From NCBI RefSeq assembly GCF_003762925.1, contig NZ_RJUK01000001.1:248001-312000 (forward strand): 64,000 bases of DNA, read 5' to 3'. This DNA is from Marinimicrobium koreense (GTDB taxonomy: Bacteria; Pseudomonadota; Gammaproteobacteria; Pseudomonadales; Cellvibrionaceae). Of the stretch, positions 41,871 through 51,583 are shown piece after piece; position 1 is the stretch's first letter, and every line of letters starts with the position of its first letter. The notes under the pieces were generated by a model. It was not told where the DNA came from. It saw only the letters and a program-made list of their open reading frames with translations, and searched no databases. The translations under genes were made by a program, and so were the position numbers.

Positions 41871-44800
41871 ATGAGAAAAGACGGAAGTTACTCCAAAGGC
41901 AAAATACGGGCACTGGCGGTACCGCTTGTGCCAGTGTTGTTATCCACGATGCTGGTGGGCTGTGATGACGAGTACACACCGGCCGAGCCCTTCAACGCTC
42001 CACCACTGACCGATGCTGAGCGCGACACCAGCGGCAGCTCCAATGTCGAATACCTCGATCGCGGATTGGTAGTAATGCCCGGCGAGGAAGAGGGCAATGT
42101 CTTGAGTTGGCGCTGGTCTGGTCTGGACGAGCAACGCATTATCTTCGCCGTCTATAAGAATGATGAGTTCTTCCGGACGGTTCGCCCCGGAGAGCCCACT
42201 TTCCTGGAAGACCCCAACGGGATGCCCGGGGACACCTATCAGATCGAGGCCCTGGTTGACGACGAACAGAAAGATGTCTCGGCCGTGGTTGCCGCACCGG
42301 AGACGTCTTATCTGAGTATTCCCCTGAACAAACCGGCCAATGGCTTTGTCGATGGAGAAGAGTACAGCTACTCAGCCAACGACGCCTCTGCCGCTGATTT
42401 GACCGGCGATGGCCAGTATGAACTGATCGTCAAGTGGAACCCCGACAACGCCAAAGACAATGCGCAGTCCGGCAAAACCGGTGATGTGCTCATTGATGCC
42501 TATACGATGGAAGGCGACTTCCTTTGGCGCATTAACCTGGGGCCGAATATTCGTGCCGGCGCTCACTACACCCAGTTTATTGCCTACGACTTTAATCAGG
42601 ACGGCCGCGCCGAAGTGGCTATGAAGACCGCCGATGGCACTGTTGACGGTCGCGGTACCGTGATTGGCGACGCCGAAGCCGTCTATCGCAACGATGGTGG
42701 TTATATTCTGGATGGTCCCGAGTATCTGACCATGTTCGATGGCATTTCCGGTGAAGCCATCAGTACCGTTGATTATATTCCACCTCGCGGAGAAGATATC
42801 AACGCAATCTGGGGGGACGACTACGGCAACCGGGTCGACCGTTTCCTGGCCGGTGTTGCTTACCTGGATGGTCAGACGCCGAGTCTGGTGATGTCTCGCG
42901 GCTATTACACCCGTGCCGTGGTGGCGACCTTCAACTTCGATGGAAGCACCCTGACTCAGAATTGGGTCTATGACTCGGCTGAGGATGAGTCTGGGCCAAG
43001 TCTGGCAGGACAGGGCGCGCACAGCCTGAGTGTGGCCGATGTCGACAGCGACGGCAAAGATGAAATCATCTTCGGCGCGGCTACCCTGGATGACAATGGT
43101 ACTCCGCTGTACAGCACTGGACTCGGACACGGTGACGCACTTCACGTCACAGATATCATTCCGGATAATCCCGGTCTGGAAATTTTCATGGTTCACGAAA
43201 GTTCCAGCGCCTACATTACCGAGGATGGCAATTTTGGTGTGGAGGTCCATGATGCCGAAACCGGTGAAATCCTGATTTCACAGCCAAGCAATGGCGAGGG
43301 CGATGATGTCGGTCGCGGCGTGACCGGGGATATCGATCCGAATTATCCAGGTCTGGAGAGCTGGGGTTCTCGCGGTGGTCTGATGGCGTCCGATGGTACC
43401 GTCATTTCCGAGAATAAGCCGGCCATGAACTTTATGGTCTGGTGGGACGGCGACCTCAGCCGCGAAATGCTGGATGGTACCGAAATCACCAAGTGGAACC
43501 CTGAGTCCATGCTGGTGGAAGAGCCTCTGCTGAATGCCGGTACCTTCGCCAATGGTCTGGCGGTGTCCAACAATGGCACCAAGGCGACCCCCGCCCTGTC
43601 CGCCGACCTGCTGGGCGACTGGCGTGAAGAGGTGGTGTTTGCCAATGAGGCCAGCACCCGGTTGATGGTCTACTCAAGCAATATTCCCACCGATGTCCGC
43701 TTGCCCACTCTGATGCATGATCGTCAGTATCGTACTGCCATTGCGTGGCAGAACGTTGGTTACAATCAGCCTCCGCACCCCAGCTTCTATATGGGTTCGG
43801 ATATGAAGCTGTACGATCATATTGTGAAGGAACTTCCGCAGTTCAAAACCCAGGCGGTCCCGGCCGAGCCTGTCAGTGCCGCTGTCGTCCAGGGCAATAA
43901 TGACAATGTTCTGGTCAAGGTGATTCCCGGTGACGCGGAGCTCGACTCCTTTGAAGTGTTCCGGAGTGAATCCGATGCGCGCGATTCCGCGACCAGTGTG
44001 GGTGTGGCCGAAGGTGGTGAGACATCGTTCGTTGACGATTCAGCCAGCCCGGATGTGACCTACTATTACTGGGTTGAAGCCACCGATCTGGATGGCAATG
44101 CAATCGCCGGTATTGATGGTCCCTATCAGACACGACTGACATCCACGCAGATTCCCCGTGTCGAGGCGGCCAGTTCCAACAACTACGTCGACCTCACTTG
44201 GGTGACCGACCTCGTGTTGAGCGATATTTATATTTATCGCGCTGAGACCGATGATGTCGAGGATGTGCCAGAAAAACCTTCTATGGCTTACGCAGAGGTT
44301 AACCCGGACGCAAAAACCTGGACCGATGGCGACACAGAAGAAGGTGGTAAGTACTACTACTGGGTGGAGCTGACCACGGTAGAGGGTAATATCATTGACG
44401 CGGCTCCAGCCTTTGGGGAAAACCTGGTGGTAGAAGCCTCCAACCTGAGCGCTACCTATGCCGATGGTGTCATGACAGTATGTTGGGACCTTGAGAACGT
44501 TGCGCCCGGTGCGACTTATAATGAGCTGTACCGCAACGATCAGAACCAGGCCAGTGGCCGCTCGCGGATCTACCCGATCAGCGATCCAGCGGTGATCTAC
44601 GAGGGCTGCTTTGAAGATGCTGGGCCTGAGGGTGGCTTTATCGAAGGCCAGGGGTACTGGTATATGTTCAAGCAGGTCGCCAGTGCGGAGATCGTTGGTC
44701 CCTTCGGTTTTGGTCTGGAGAGCAATGTCACCAACCTGTCAGCCGAGCTTGACCCGGCGCTGGGCACCATCAATCTGACTTGGAAGCTGTGGAACTTTGG

Positions 44801-45764
44801 TCAGGACATTGCCAGTGTTGATCTGTACCGTAACACCAGTGATTCGCTGACCGGAAAAACGCTGGTGCGTGCAGATGTCAGAGCGTTTGACGGTCGCTTG
44901 CGCGACACCGGTGGCGACAACGGTTTTACTCAGAATGAAACCTATTGGTACTCCTTCGAGGTAACTCTGCAGGATGGCACAGTGGTCAATACTGATCCGG
45001 AAGGTGAAGTTTTGTTCGAGCTGCCTGAGCCGGAAACCAATATCCTCACGCGTCTGGAAGATGGTGGTATTCGCATCGACTGGAACCTGGAAAACTTCCA
45101 GGGCGAGATCAGCCAGATCGAAATCCTGCGCAACACCCAGGCGTCCGCTGAAGGTGCCACCGTGGTGGTGTCCGAAGGTCTGGAGCTGCGCGGTGTGTAC
45201 GCCGAGTACGAGGGTCTGGTGGAACTGCAGTCCTACTGGTACTTCATGCGGGTCACCATGGCCAATGGCGATGTCATTGTCGGCGAGCCCTCCACGGAGC
45301 TGGTCTATGAGGAAAACCCGAGTACAACCAGTCTGACCATCAACGAGAACGAAGATGGTTATTGCGAGATGTCCAATGGGTTGATCGAGAGCAACTGGGC
45401 CGGCTTTGAGGGCGATGGTTTCTCCAATACCGATAACGCCGAAGGTGAGTACATCACCTACAAGGTCAACATTCGGGATGCGGGCACCTACCGTCTGCTG
45501 GTTCGCTACGCCAACGGTGCGGGGGATAACCGTTTCGCCCGTGTGGATATCAACAGCCAGATTGGCGTGGCCCAGATCGATATGGAGTCCACCTCGGCCT
45601 GGGATACCTGGATGGAGTCCAGTGTTGATCTCGAGCTTGAGTCAGGCGAGACCGATATTACCCTGTACGCCGGCTCCGGCGGCGGTCTGGGCAATGTCGA
45701 CTACCTGTACATCAATGCGCTGACCACGGAAAACGCTCCGCAAGCGATTGCTTGCACACCGTAA
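41871..45764 (+). CDS. Modular rhamnogalacturonan lyase: PL11, Fn3-like repeats, CBM
   Basis: A 1297-residue lipoprotein (lipobox TMLVGC, about residue 30). Residues about 60-660 form a PL11 domain paralogous to the shorter lyase upstream (YLDRGLVVMPGEEEGNVLSW, ADLTGDGQYELIVKWNPDNAKDN, DVDSDGKDEIIFGAA, GYNQPPHPSFYMGSD). About 665-1160 holds several fibronectin-like repeats with recurring YYYWVE/TYWYSFE strands. The C-terminal about 130 residues (EYITYKVNIRDAGTYRLLVR, GLGNVDYLYINAL) look like a CBM6/CBM35-type sugar-binding module. It probably attacks RG-I at the cell surface. It is a single gene, divergent from the receptor. Confidence 0.93.
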   Translation: MRKDGSYSKGKIRALAVPLVPVLLSTMLVGCDDEYTPAEPFNAPPLTDAERDTSGSSNVEYLDRGLVVMPGEEEGNVLSWRWSGLDEQRIIFAVYKNDEFFRTVRPGEPTFLEDPNGMPGDTYQIEALVDDEQKDVSAVVAAPETSYLSIPLNKPANGFVDGEEYSYSANDASAADLTGDGQYELIVKWNPDNAKDNAQSGKTGDVLIDAYTMEGDFLWRINLGPNIRAGAHYTQFIAYDFNQDGRAEVAMKTADGTVDGRGTVIGDAEAVYRNDGGYILDGPEYLTMFDGISGEAISTVDYIPPRGEDINAIWGDDYGNRVDRFLAGVAYLDGQTPSLVMSRGYYTRAVVATFNFDGSTLTQNWVYDSAEDESGPSLAGQGAHSLSVADVDSDGKDEIIFGAATLDDNGTPLYSTGLGHGDALHVTDIIPDNPGLEIFMVHESSSAYITEDGNFGVEVHDAETGEILISQPSNGEGDDVGRGVTGDIDPNYPGLESWGSRGGLMASDGTVISENKPAMNFMVWWDGDLSREMLDGTEITKWNPESMLVEEPLLNAGTFANGLAVSNNGTKATPALSADLLGDWREEVVFANEASTRLMVYSSNIPTDVRLPTLMHDRQYRTAIAWQNVGYNQPPHPSFYMGSDMKLYDHIVKELPQFKTQAVPAEPVSAAVVQGNNDNVLVKVIPGDAELDSFEVFRSESDARDSATSVGVAEGGETSFVDDSASPDVTYYYWVEATDLDGNAIAGIDGPYQTRLTSTQIPRVEAASSNNYVDLTWVTDLVLSDIYIYRAETDDVEDVPEKPSMAYAEVNPDAKTWTDGDTEEGGKYYYWVELTTVEGNIIDAAPAFGENLVVEASNLSATYADGVMTVCWDLENVAPGATYNELYRNDQNQASGRSRIYPISDPAVIYEGCFEDAGPEGGFIEGQGYWYMFKQVASAEIVGPFGFGLESNVTNLSAELDPALGTINLTWKLWNFGQDIASVDLYRNTSDSLTGKTLVRADVRAFDGRLRDTGGDNGFTQNETYWYSFEVTLQDGTVVNTDPEGEVLFELPEPETNILTRLEDGGIRIDWNLENFQGEISQIEILRNTQASAEGATVVVSEGLELRGVYAEYEGLVELQSYWYFMRVTMANGDVIVGEPSTELVYEENPSTTSLTINENEDGYCEMSNGLIESNWAGFEGDGFSNTDNAEGEYITYKVNIRDAGTYRLLVRYANGAGDNRFARVDINSQIGVAQIDMESTSAWDTWMESSVDLELESGETDITLYAGSGGGLGNVDYLYINALTTENAPQAIACTP

Positions 45765-45805
45765 TCGCGGAGCTCTGGGGCGTTTTCGCCCCAGTTCGTC
45801 AACAC

Positions 45806-45843
45806 AAAAAAAAGGGCCGGACGTCAGTCTGGCCCTTTTTTTT
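45806..45843. terminator. Bidirectional intrinsic terminator
   Basis: AAGGGCCGGAC-gtca-GTCTGGCCCTT with A and T runs on the two sides. It is shared by the large PL11 gene and the convergent aldolase gene. Confidence 0.92.
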
Positions 45844-45890
45844 GTGTTGCATTAGTTTCGTGCTCAAGCGGATCGATGAGCCGTGTCGCT

Positions 45891-47144
45891 TCAGAGGCTG
45901 TCCAGAAGTTGGGCTTCCTGCGCTGATAAGCCCACATAGGCGTCGATAGCCTCGGCACAGCGCATGACTTCAATGGCATTTTGATAGGCTTCCGCCGTCA
46001 GGCGAGAGCCCTTTTTGCTTTGACCCAAGGCAATCAATCCGACACCGGGTATCAGGCAGACCGCAGGCACTTCGCCTTGGGTGCTGGAACCGGCCCGGCC
46101 GCGACGCGTGTCCCGGTAGCGGGCAACGCCCTGTTCGAGCTTCTGCTTGAGTGTCTCCAGGGTATCGCCTTCAGGGTTCCAGGGAATGTACAGCGGTTTC
46201 AGCTTGGTGTGTCTGAGGTGATGCAGGCAGGCGACGCCTTTGGCTGCCAGGCGGGGAGCATCGACTGAGTTGACGAAGCGCATCACCTCTGGCACTGATT
46301 CCACAGTCCCGACCACCGGGTTTCCATCGGATATCAGATCGGTCAGAAACGGCAGAATTCGCTTCAGGACATTCTGTCGCGTCGGGGCGCTCAGGTCGCT
46401 ATGGCGCGGACCGCCGAAGGTTTTATCGCCCTTGTCCCGTGCGGCGATGTAGCGGGATGCCGCCTCAATGATGTCCAACGTCTGTCGGTAGCAGAGTCTG
46501 TTGTCATCGGACCAGGTGGCGATGCCGTTACCGGCCAATAGCGCACCTTTCGCGTCGGGGTTACGATTCCAGGCCGCTTGCAAAGGGATGCCCTGCTCAA
46601 AGCCCGGGCGTGCCCGGGGTACCCAGAGCATAGTGTGGCCCCAGATGCGTTGCGTCAGCGCCCTGGAGTTTTTACAGGCCCCCACGGCAATCGCCGCACA
46701 CGGATGAATGTGGTTGACGTGGGCGTAGGGCATCAATGCGTGTAGCGGCGTGTCCACGGAAGGGGCCGGCGCGGCCCGGTTGAATGTGGCGGCCTTGAAG
46801 GGCTCGCTGGCCGTGGGCCGAGTGTTTGCGCGGCGTAACCGTTGATAGTGGTGCCTCAAAGCCATCAGCCTCTCTTGGTACAGAGGAGAGAACTGACTTC
46901 TGCGGGAGGTTTTCAGATCCGTCCCGGCACTTTTGATCCATATGACCTCCACGGGCTGACCGCTGACCGGGTCTTTTTCAATAACCTTCAGTGAGGTGCT
47001 GCCGCCGCCGGTCGGGGTGATCCGGTGATCCTCGCCAAGCCGGTTTGAGCGATACACCAGTGCCTCCAGCGGCGAGAGCCGGTTGGCAAGCGCGTCGTCC
47101 CAGGTGTCATGAATGTGGGTGTAATGATTGTTGCGGTAGGACAT
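45891..47144 (-). CDS. Stand-alone class II aldolase, RhaEW aldolase-domain paralog
   Basis: A 417-residue homolog of the aldolase half of the bifunctional enzyme, lacking the dehydrogenase. Matching segments are YRSNRLGEDHRITPTGGGST, SVDTPLHALMPYAHVNHIHP and CLIPGVGLIALGQSKKGSRL. The zinc-ligand pair His145/His147 is kept, but the third-ligand motif GHG is GNG here, with Asn206 in place of His. It may be inactive, use another metal geometry, or have a different substrate. It is divergent from the PL26 operon. I cannot assign a reaction. Confidence 0.82.
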   Translation of the reverse strand: MSYRNNHYTHIHDTWDDALANRLSPLEALVYRSNRLGEDHRITPTGGGSTSLKVIEKDPVSGQPVEVIWIKSAGTDLKTSRRSQFSPLYQERLMALRHHYQRLRRANTRPTASEPFKAATFNRAAPAPSVDTPLHALMPYAHVNHIHPCAAIAVGACKNSRALTQRIWGHTMLWVPRARPGFEQGIPLQAAWNRNPDAKGALLAGNGIATWSDDNRLCYRQTLDIIEAASRYIAARDKGDKTFGGPRHSDLSAPTRQNVLKRILPFLTDLISDGNPVVGTVESVPEVMRFVNSVDAPRLAAKGVACLHHLRHTKLKPLYIPWNPEGDTLETLKQKLEQGVARYRDTRRGRAGSSTQGEVPAVCLIPGVGLIALGQSKKGSRLTAEAYQNAIEVMRCAEAIDAYVGLSAQEAQLLDSL

Positions 47145-47226
47145 GGTTAAACCCTGAATCTGGCATCATCATTGGGGGGGCAAAAGGGTAGCCCAGGAAT
47201 CACAAAAAGTCATTATAAATCAAATA

Positions 47227-47255
47227 TTGTCAATAATCGTCGGTTGTGATAACGT
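47227..47255 (+). promoter_or_regulatory. Putative promoter of the PL26-GH105 operon
   Basis: TTGTCA (47227-47232), a 17-bp spacer, TAACGT (47250-47255), about 80 bp upstream of the first PL26 ATG. A TATAAT for the divergent aldolase is at 47217-47212 on the - strand. Confidence 0.45.
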
Positions 47256-47333
47256 TTCGTGGATGAGAGGGTGGGGCCTGTGCGGCCTGACAACGATAAG
47301 ACGAACGCAGATCAACGTTAGAGTGCTCCTGCA

Positions 47334-50039
47334 ATGAATCGACGAGAGTTTCTTAAGAGAGGTGGTGTGGCCGCCTCTCTCCCCCTGACTTTGCAAGCCC
47401 TGTCCAGCGGTTGTGCCACCTCCGGATCCTCCCTGGTGCCGACGCGCCAGGCGGGTCATTTAAGTTGGCTTGAAGGAGACGAACCGGCGGCCAAAGCCGG
47501 TACCACCTGGGGTCAGCCCTGGGCCGAGGGTGAACTCTCCGTCAATGACTCACTCTGTCTGAACACAGAAGATGGACGCCAGGTGCCCCTGCAGAGTTGG
47601 CCTACCGCTTACTGGCCGGATGGCAGTATCAAGTGGACGGCCCACGCCGTGCCGGCGGGCGTCGCGCTCGGAAAGCAGTTCCAGGTCACCAAAGGTCGTA
47701 ACGCTGCGCCGGAGTGGCCCGTTCGTGTGACCTCCGGAGCGGACGCCATTGAGGTCGACACCGGTCGGCTCAAGGTATCGGTACCCACCTCGGGGGATTA
47801 CCTGATTGGCTCAATGACTCGCGGTTATGCGATGGTCGCCCGGAACGCTAGATTGGTGGGTCTCGTGCAGGATCAGGTAGACCCGAGTGAGCCGGTCTCC
47901 CGGGTGGAGACCTTCCAGTCCCGAACGGATCGGGTCACGATCGAGCAGGAGGGTCCGGTGCGTGCCGTTGTCAAAATCGAAGGCAAACACAAGGCGGAGT
48001 CCGGAAAAGAGTGGTTGCCCTTCACGGTCCGACTCTACTTTTACAGCGGCGCCGAGTCCCTTCGAATCAGTCATACCTTCATCTATGACCTGGATGACCA
48101 GAAAGATTTTATCCGCGGTCTGGGTTTACGCTTTGACGTGCTCCAGCGCGACGAGCTGTATGATCGCCATGTGCGCTTTGTGGGTGAGAATGACGGCCTC
48201 TGGGCCGAGTCACCCAAAGGCATTACCGGGCTTCGTCAGGACCCGGGCAAAGCCGTGCGGGACGCACAGCTTGCCGGGCGCAAAACGCCGCCCTTGAGTG
48301 AATGGAACCCGAGGGTAAGTGGCCTGCTGCACTATGTGCCGGTGTGGAATGATTTCACGCTGTCGCAACTGAATGCCAACGGCTTCACCATCAAAAAGCG
48401 CACCCAGAGCGGCCACGCCTGGATCAATGCCGATCAGGGCCGGCGCGCCAGCGGCGTGGCCTATGTGGGTGGAGCCTCCGGGGGCGTACTGTTCGGGATG
48501 CGGGATTTCTGGCAACTGCACCCGGTTCAGGTGGATATCCGCAACGCCGGGCGCGACGTATCGCAAGCCACGCTCTGGTTCTGGTCGCCCGAGGCGCCAC
48601 CGATGGATGTGCGCTTCTATCACGATGGCATGGGGCAAGAGACCTACGAGCAGCAGTTGGATGCGCTGAAAATCACTTACGAAGATTATGAACCCGGCTT
48701 CGATACCGCCTACGGTGTGGCGCGGACCACGGACTTTGTCCTGTGTGTGCTGTCCTCGACGCCCTCGCGCACGGAGACGGTGAACTGGGCGAAGGAAATC
48801 AGCAAACCCGCGCAGGTGGTTGCCGCCCCTGAGGACTATTTGAAATCCGGTGTCTTTGGTGCTCTCTGGAGCCTGCCGGATCGTTCCTCGACCCGCAAAA
48901 AACAGATCGAAGACCGCCTGGCCTGGCAGGTCGAGCATTACTGTCGACAGGTGGATCAGCACCACTGGTACGGATTCTGGGATTACGGCGATGTGATGCA
49001 CACCTACGATGTGGACCGCCATGTCTGGCGCTACGACATTGGCGGGTACGCCTGGGACAACTCCGAGCTCTCGCCGGACCTGTGGCTCTGGTACTCCTTC
49101 CTGCGTAGCGGCGATCCCGACACCTTCCGGCTGGCCGAAGCGATGACCCGGCATACCCGGGATGTCGACATCTATCACCTCGGTCGATTCCGAGGGTTGG
49201 GCACTCGACACAACGTTCAGCACTGGGGTTGTAGCGCCAAGCAATTGCGGATCAGTACCGCCGCCTATCGACGGTTCTACTATTTCCTTACCGGGGATGA
49301 CCGGACGGCGGATGTGCTTGATGAAGTGATTGATGCCGGTGAAGCTTTGCGCCGTGTCGATCCCACCCGAAAGCTTCCAAACCGCGAGCCGGTCCCCGGC
49401 CCGGATCGATTGCAGGTGGGCACCGACTGGGGTTCGGTCGCGGCCAACTGGCTCACCGCCTGGGAAAGGACCGGGGATGACCAGTATCGGGATCGACTGG
49501 TAAGCGCCATGCGCACCATCGGTCGTCATCCCGACGGCTTCTTTGCGGGTACCTATGGCTTTGATGCCGACACGAAAAAGCTCCTGGCGCCCCCGGAGGG
49601 TGACATTGAGGTTTCGCATCTGAGCTCGGTGTTCGGGCTGGTGGAAATCAATGCCGAGCTGATTCAACTGCTTGATGTGCCCGAATACAAAGCGGCGTGG
49701 TTGCGCTACTGCCGCCTGTACAATGCCAGTGATGAACAGAAAGTGGCGGCGGTAGGGCGTGCCTTTGGCACGCATCTGGAAGCACCGCATTCGCGCTTGA
49801 CCGCCTACGCGGCCGCTCAGGAAGGTGACGCCACACTGGCGAAACGCGCCTGGCAGGAGTTTCAGCTACCCCAGGAATTTGCTCGCCAGTGGACCGGTGA
49901 TTTTCAGGCGATTCTGGAGGTGAAACCACCTCAAGTGCTCAACCCGGTGGTGGAAGCGCCCTGGTTATCGACCAATGACGCGTCGCAATGGGGATTGGCG
50001 GCCATCCAGAACCTGGCGCTGATCGCCGACGAGCTATAA
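47334..50039 (+). CDS. PL26-type exo-rhamnogalacturonan lyase, Tat-exported
   Basis: A 901-residue protein of the PcRGLX/YetA family; characterised relatives release unsaturated galacturonosyl-rhamnose from RG-I ends. The N-terminus is a twin-arginine signal (MNRREFLKRGGVAASLPL) ending near a Cys (LSSGCATSG), so it may also be lipid-anchored. Family blocks are LQSWPTAYWPDGSIKWTAHA, LRISHTFIYDLDDQKDFIRG, HHWYGFWDYGDVMHTYDVDR, YDIGGYAWDNSELSPDLWLW and LGTRHNVQHWGCSAKQLRI. It has a close paralog of equal length at 54985. It is the first gene of the second RG-I operon. Confidence 0.88.
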   Translation: MNRREFLKRGGVAASLPLTLQALSSGCATSGSSLVPTRQAGHLSWLEGDEPAAKAGTTWGQPWAEGELSVNDSLCLNTEDGRQVPLQSWPTAYWPDGSIKWTAHAVPAGVALGKQFQVTKGRNAAPEWPVRVTSGADAIEVDTGRLKVSVPTSGDYLIGSMTRGYAMVARNARLVGLVQDQVDPSEPVSRVETFQSRTDRVTIEQEGPVRAVVKIEGKHKAESGKEWLPFTVRLYFYSGAESLRISHTFIYDLDDQKDFIRGLGLRFDVLQRDELYDRHVRFVGENDGLWAESPKGITGLRQDPGKAVRDAQLAGRKTPPLSEWNPRVSGLLHYVPVWNDFTLSQLNANGFTIKKRTQSGHAWINADQGRRASGVAYVGGASGGVLFGMRDFWQLHPVQVDIRNAGRDVSQATLWFWSPEAPPMDVRFYHDGMGQETYEQQLDALKITYEDYEPGFDTAYGVARTTDFVLCVLSSTPSRTETVNWAKEISKPAQVVAAPEDYLKSGVFGALWSLPDRSSTRKKQIEDRLAWQVEHYCRQVDQHHWYGFWDYGDVMHTYDVDRHVWRYDIGGYAWDNSELSPDLWLWYSFLRSGDPDTFRLAEAMTRHTRDVDIYHLGRFRGLGTRHNVQHWGCSAKQLRISTAAYRRFYYFLTGDDRTADVLDEVIDAGEALRRVDPTRKLPNREPVPGPDRLQVGTDWGSVAANWLTAWERTGDDQYRDRLVSAMRTIGRHPDGFFAGTYGFDADTKKLLAPPEGDIEVSHLSSVFGLVEINAELIQLLDVPEYKAAWLRYCRLYNASDEQKVAAVGRAFGTHLEAPHSRLTAYAAAQEGDATLAKRAWQEFQLPQEFARQWTGDFQAILEVKPPQVLNPVVEAPWLSTNDASQWGLAAIQNLALIADEL

Positions 50040-50087
50040 TACCGAAAACGTTTTTTATTGATTCATACGCTAGAGGTTTTAAGAAGT

Positions 50088-51194
50088 ATGCCAACTGTTG
50101 CACATAACATCGAATACGCCCAGGTCCGGAACACCATCGATAAGTTGATCGATAATCTGGTCAACATCAAAGATGAAACCGGTGAGTTCCTGCTCAAGCT
50201 AGACGATGGTCGGGTGATTGATACCAAAGGCTGGGCCGGCTGGGAGTGGACTCACGGCATTGGCCTCTATGGCTTGATGAAATACTGGGACATTACCGGC
50301 GACGAAAAGCCCAGGAAGATCATTGAAGACTGGTTCAGTGACCGGCTTAAGGAAGGTACGCCCACCAAGAACGTGAACACCATGTCCCCGTTCCTGACCC
50401 TCGCCTATATGCATGAGCGTACCGGAGAGCGCAGCCACCTCCCGTACCTGGATGTCTGGGCGGAGTGGGTCATGCGGGATATGCCCCGGACCACGGAAAA
50501 TGGTCTTCAGCATATTGTCTACAACTCAGTGAACTATCAGCAGTTGTGGGACGATACGCTGATGATGAGCGTCATGCCGTTGGCCAAAATCGGATTATTG
50601 TTGGACCGTCCTCACTATGTGGAAGAGGCCAAGCGGCAATTCATGTTGCACATCAAATATCTGGCGGATCGGAAGACCGGCCTCTGGTTCCACGGCTGGA
50701 CCTTTGATGGCAACCACAACTTTGCCGATGCCCTGTGGGCGCGAGGCAACAGTTGGGTCACCATCTCCATCCCCGAGTTTATTGAATTGCTCGACCTTCC
50801 AAAGACCGACGGTCTGCGTATGTTCCTGGAGGAAACCCTGGAAGCCCAGGTCAAAGCGCTGGAGGAAACCCAGCACCAAGACGGCCTGTGGCACACCCTG
50901 TTGGATGACCCCGACTCTTACCTCGAGGCCTCGGCCGCCGCCGGCTTTGCTTACGGTATTCTGAAGGGCATTCGCAAAGGCTATCTCGACAAAAAGTACG
51001 AAGAAGTTGGCCTTAAGGCAGTCAAAGCCGTGCTGGATAATATCAGTGCGGACGGCGAGCTCCAGCAGGTGTCGTTCGGCACGCCGGTCTTTGATGACTT
51101 GCAGGGTTACCGGGACATCCCCCTCACCTCCATGCCCTACGGTCAGTCCATGGCCATTCTGCTGTTGGTCGAATACATGAACTATTACATCTGA
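50088..51194 (+). CDS. Unsaturated rhamnogalacturonyl hydrolase, GH105
   Basis: A 368-residue (alpha/alpha)6-barrel enzyme of the YteR/YesR type that hydrates the double bond of unsaturated GalA-Rha and releases rhamnose plus a keto-deoxyuronate. The ATG at 50088 is chosen because family members start near here. Key segments are [36 protein letters not shown] with Asp156 as the likely catalytic acid, [24 protein letters not shown] and [15 protein letters not shown]. No signal peptide is seen, so disaccharides must enter the cell. It lies 48 bp after PL26. Confidence 0.93.
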   Translation: MPTVAHNIEYAQVRNTIDKLIDNLVNIKDETGEFLLKLDDGRVIDTKGWAGWEWTHGIGLYGLMKYWDITGDEKPRKIIEDWFSDRLKEGTPTKNVNTMSPFLTLAYMHERTGERSHLPYLDVWAEWVMRDMPRTTENGLQHIVYNSVNYQQLWDDTLMMSVMPLAKIGLLLDRPHYVEEAKRQFMLHIKYLADRKTGLWFHGWTFDGNHNFADALWARGNSWVTISIPEFIELLDLPKTDGLRMFLEETLEAQVKALEETQHQDGLWHTLLDDPDSYLEASAAAGFAYGILKGIRKGYLDKKYEEVGLKAVKAVLDNISADGELQQVSFGTPVFDDLQGYRDIPLTSMPYGQSMAILLLVEYMNYYI

Positions 51195-51202
51195 TCGTCC
51201 TT

Positions 51203-51237
51203 CACTCGGGCTGCTTCCGTCGGAGGCAGCCCGAGTG
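51203..51237. repeat. Intra-operon hairpin between GH105 and rhaM
   Basis: CACTCGGGCTGC (51203-51214) and GCAGCCCGAGTG (51226-51237) form a perfect 12-bp stem with an 11-base loop and no T run. Inside an operon it may stabilise or process mRNA, or partly attenuate downstream genes. Confidence 0.6.
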
Positions 51238-51258
51238 CCATTCTGGAGTCACTGGACA

Positions 51259-51573
51259 ATGGAAAAAATAGCTTTCGTCATGCAGCTCAAACCGGGCTGC
51301 GAGCAGGAGTATGAGAAGCGTCACGACGAAATCTGGCCGGAGCTGGTGGCCCAGCTCAAGGCCGCCGGTGTTTCGGACTACTCCATCTTTCTACACCCGC
51401 AGACGCTGCAGTTGTTTGGGGTACTCAAACGCACGGATGATCATGGTATGAACGAGTTACCCCAGACCGAGATCATGCAGAAGTGGTGGGCTTACATGGC
51501 GGATATCATGGATACCGAGGCCGACAACAGCCCGGTGTCTACGCCACTCAAGAACGTCTTCTACCTGGAATAG
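51259..51573 (+). CDS. rhaM: L-rhamnose mutarotase
   Basis: A 104-residue cytoplasmic mutarotase that interconverts alpha- and beta-L-rhamnose. Its length and sequence match E. coli RhaM closely: [36 protein letters not shown], and the ending [16 protein letters not shown]. The catalytic-site His lies in [11 protein letters not shown]. The ATG at 51259 has CTGGAG about 11 bp upstream. It follows GH105, which releases free rhamnose, and precedes DUF1961. Confidence 0.95.
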   Translation: MEKIAFVMQLKPGCEQEYEKRHDEIWPELVAQLKAAGVSDYSIFLHPQTLQLFGVLKRTDDHGMNELPQTEIMQKWWAYMADIMDTEADNSPVSTPLKNVFYLE

Positions 51574-51583
51574 TGAGGCCTCT

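Noticed and set aside
31001-47222. 13-mer T(C/G)ATTTATAAT(C/G)A as a regulatory motif before rhaEW and the aldolase paralog
   Set aside because: In both cases the core is simply the TATAAT -10 box on the - strand, so the similarity is explained by promoter sequence.
48210-49790. 526-codon open frame on the - strand
   Set aside because: Antisense shadow of the first PL26 gene; similar long shadows oppose the second PL26, GH115, GH13 and enolase genes. None has a plausible product or ribosome-binding site.
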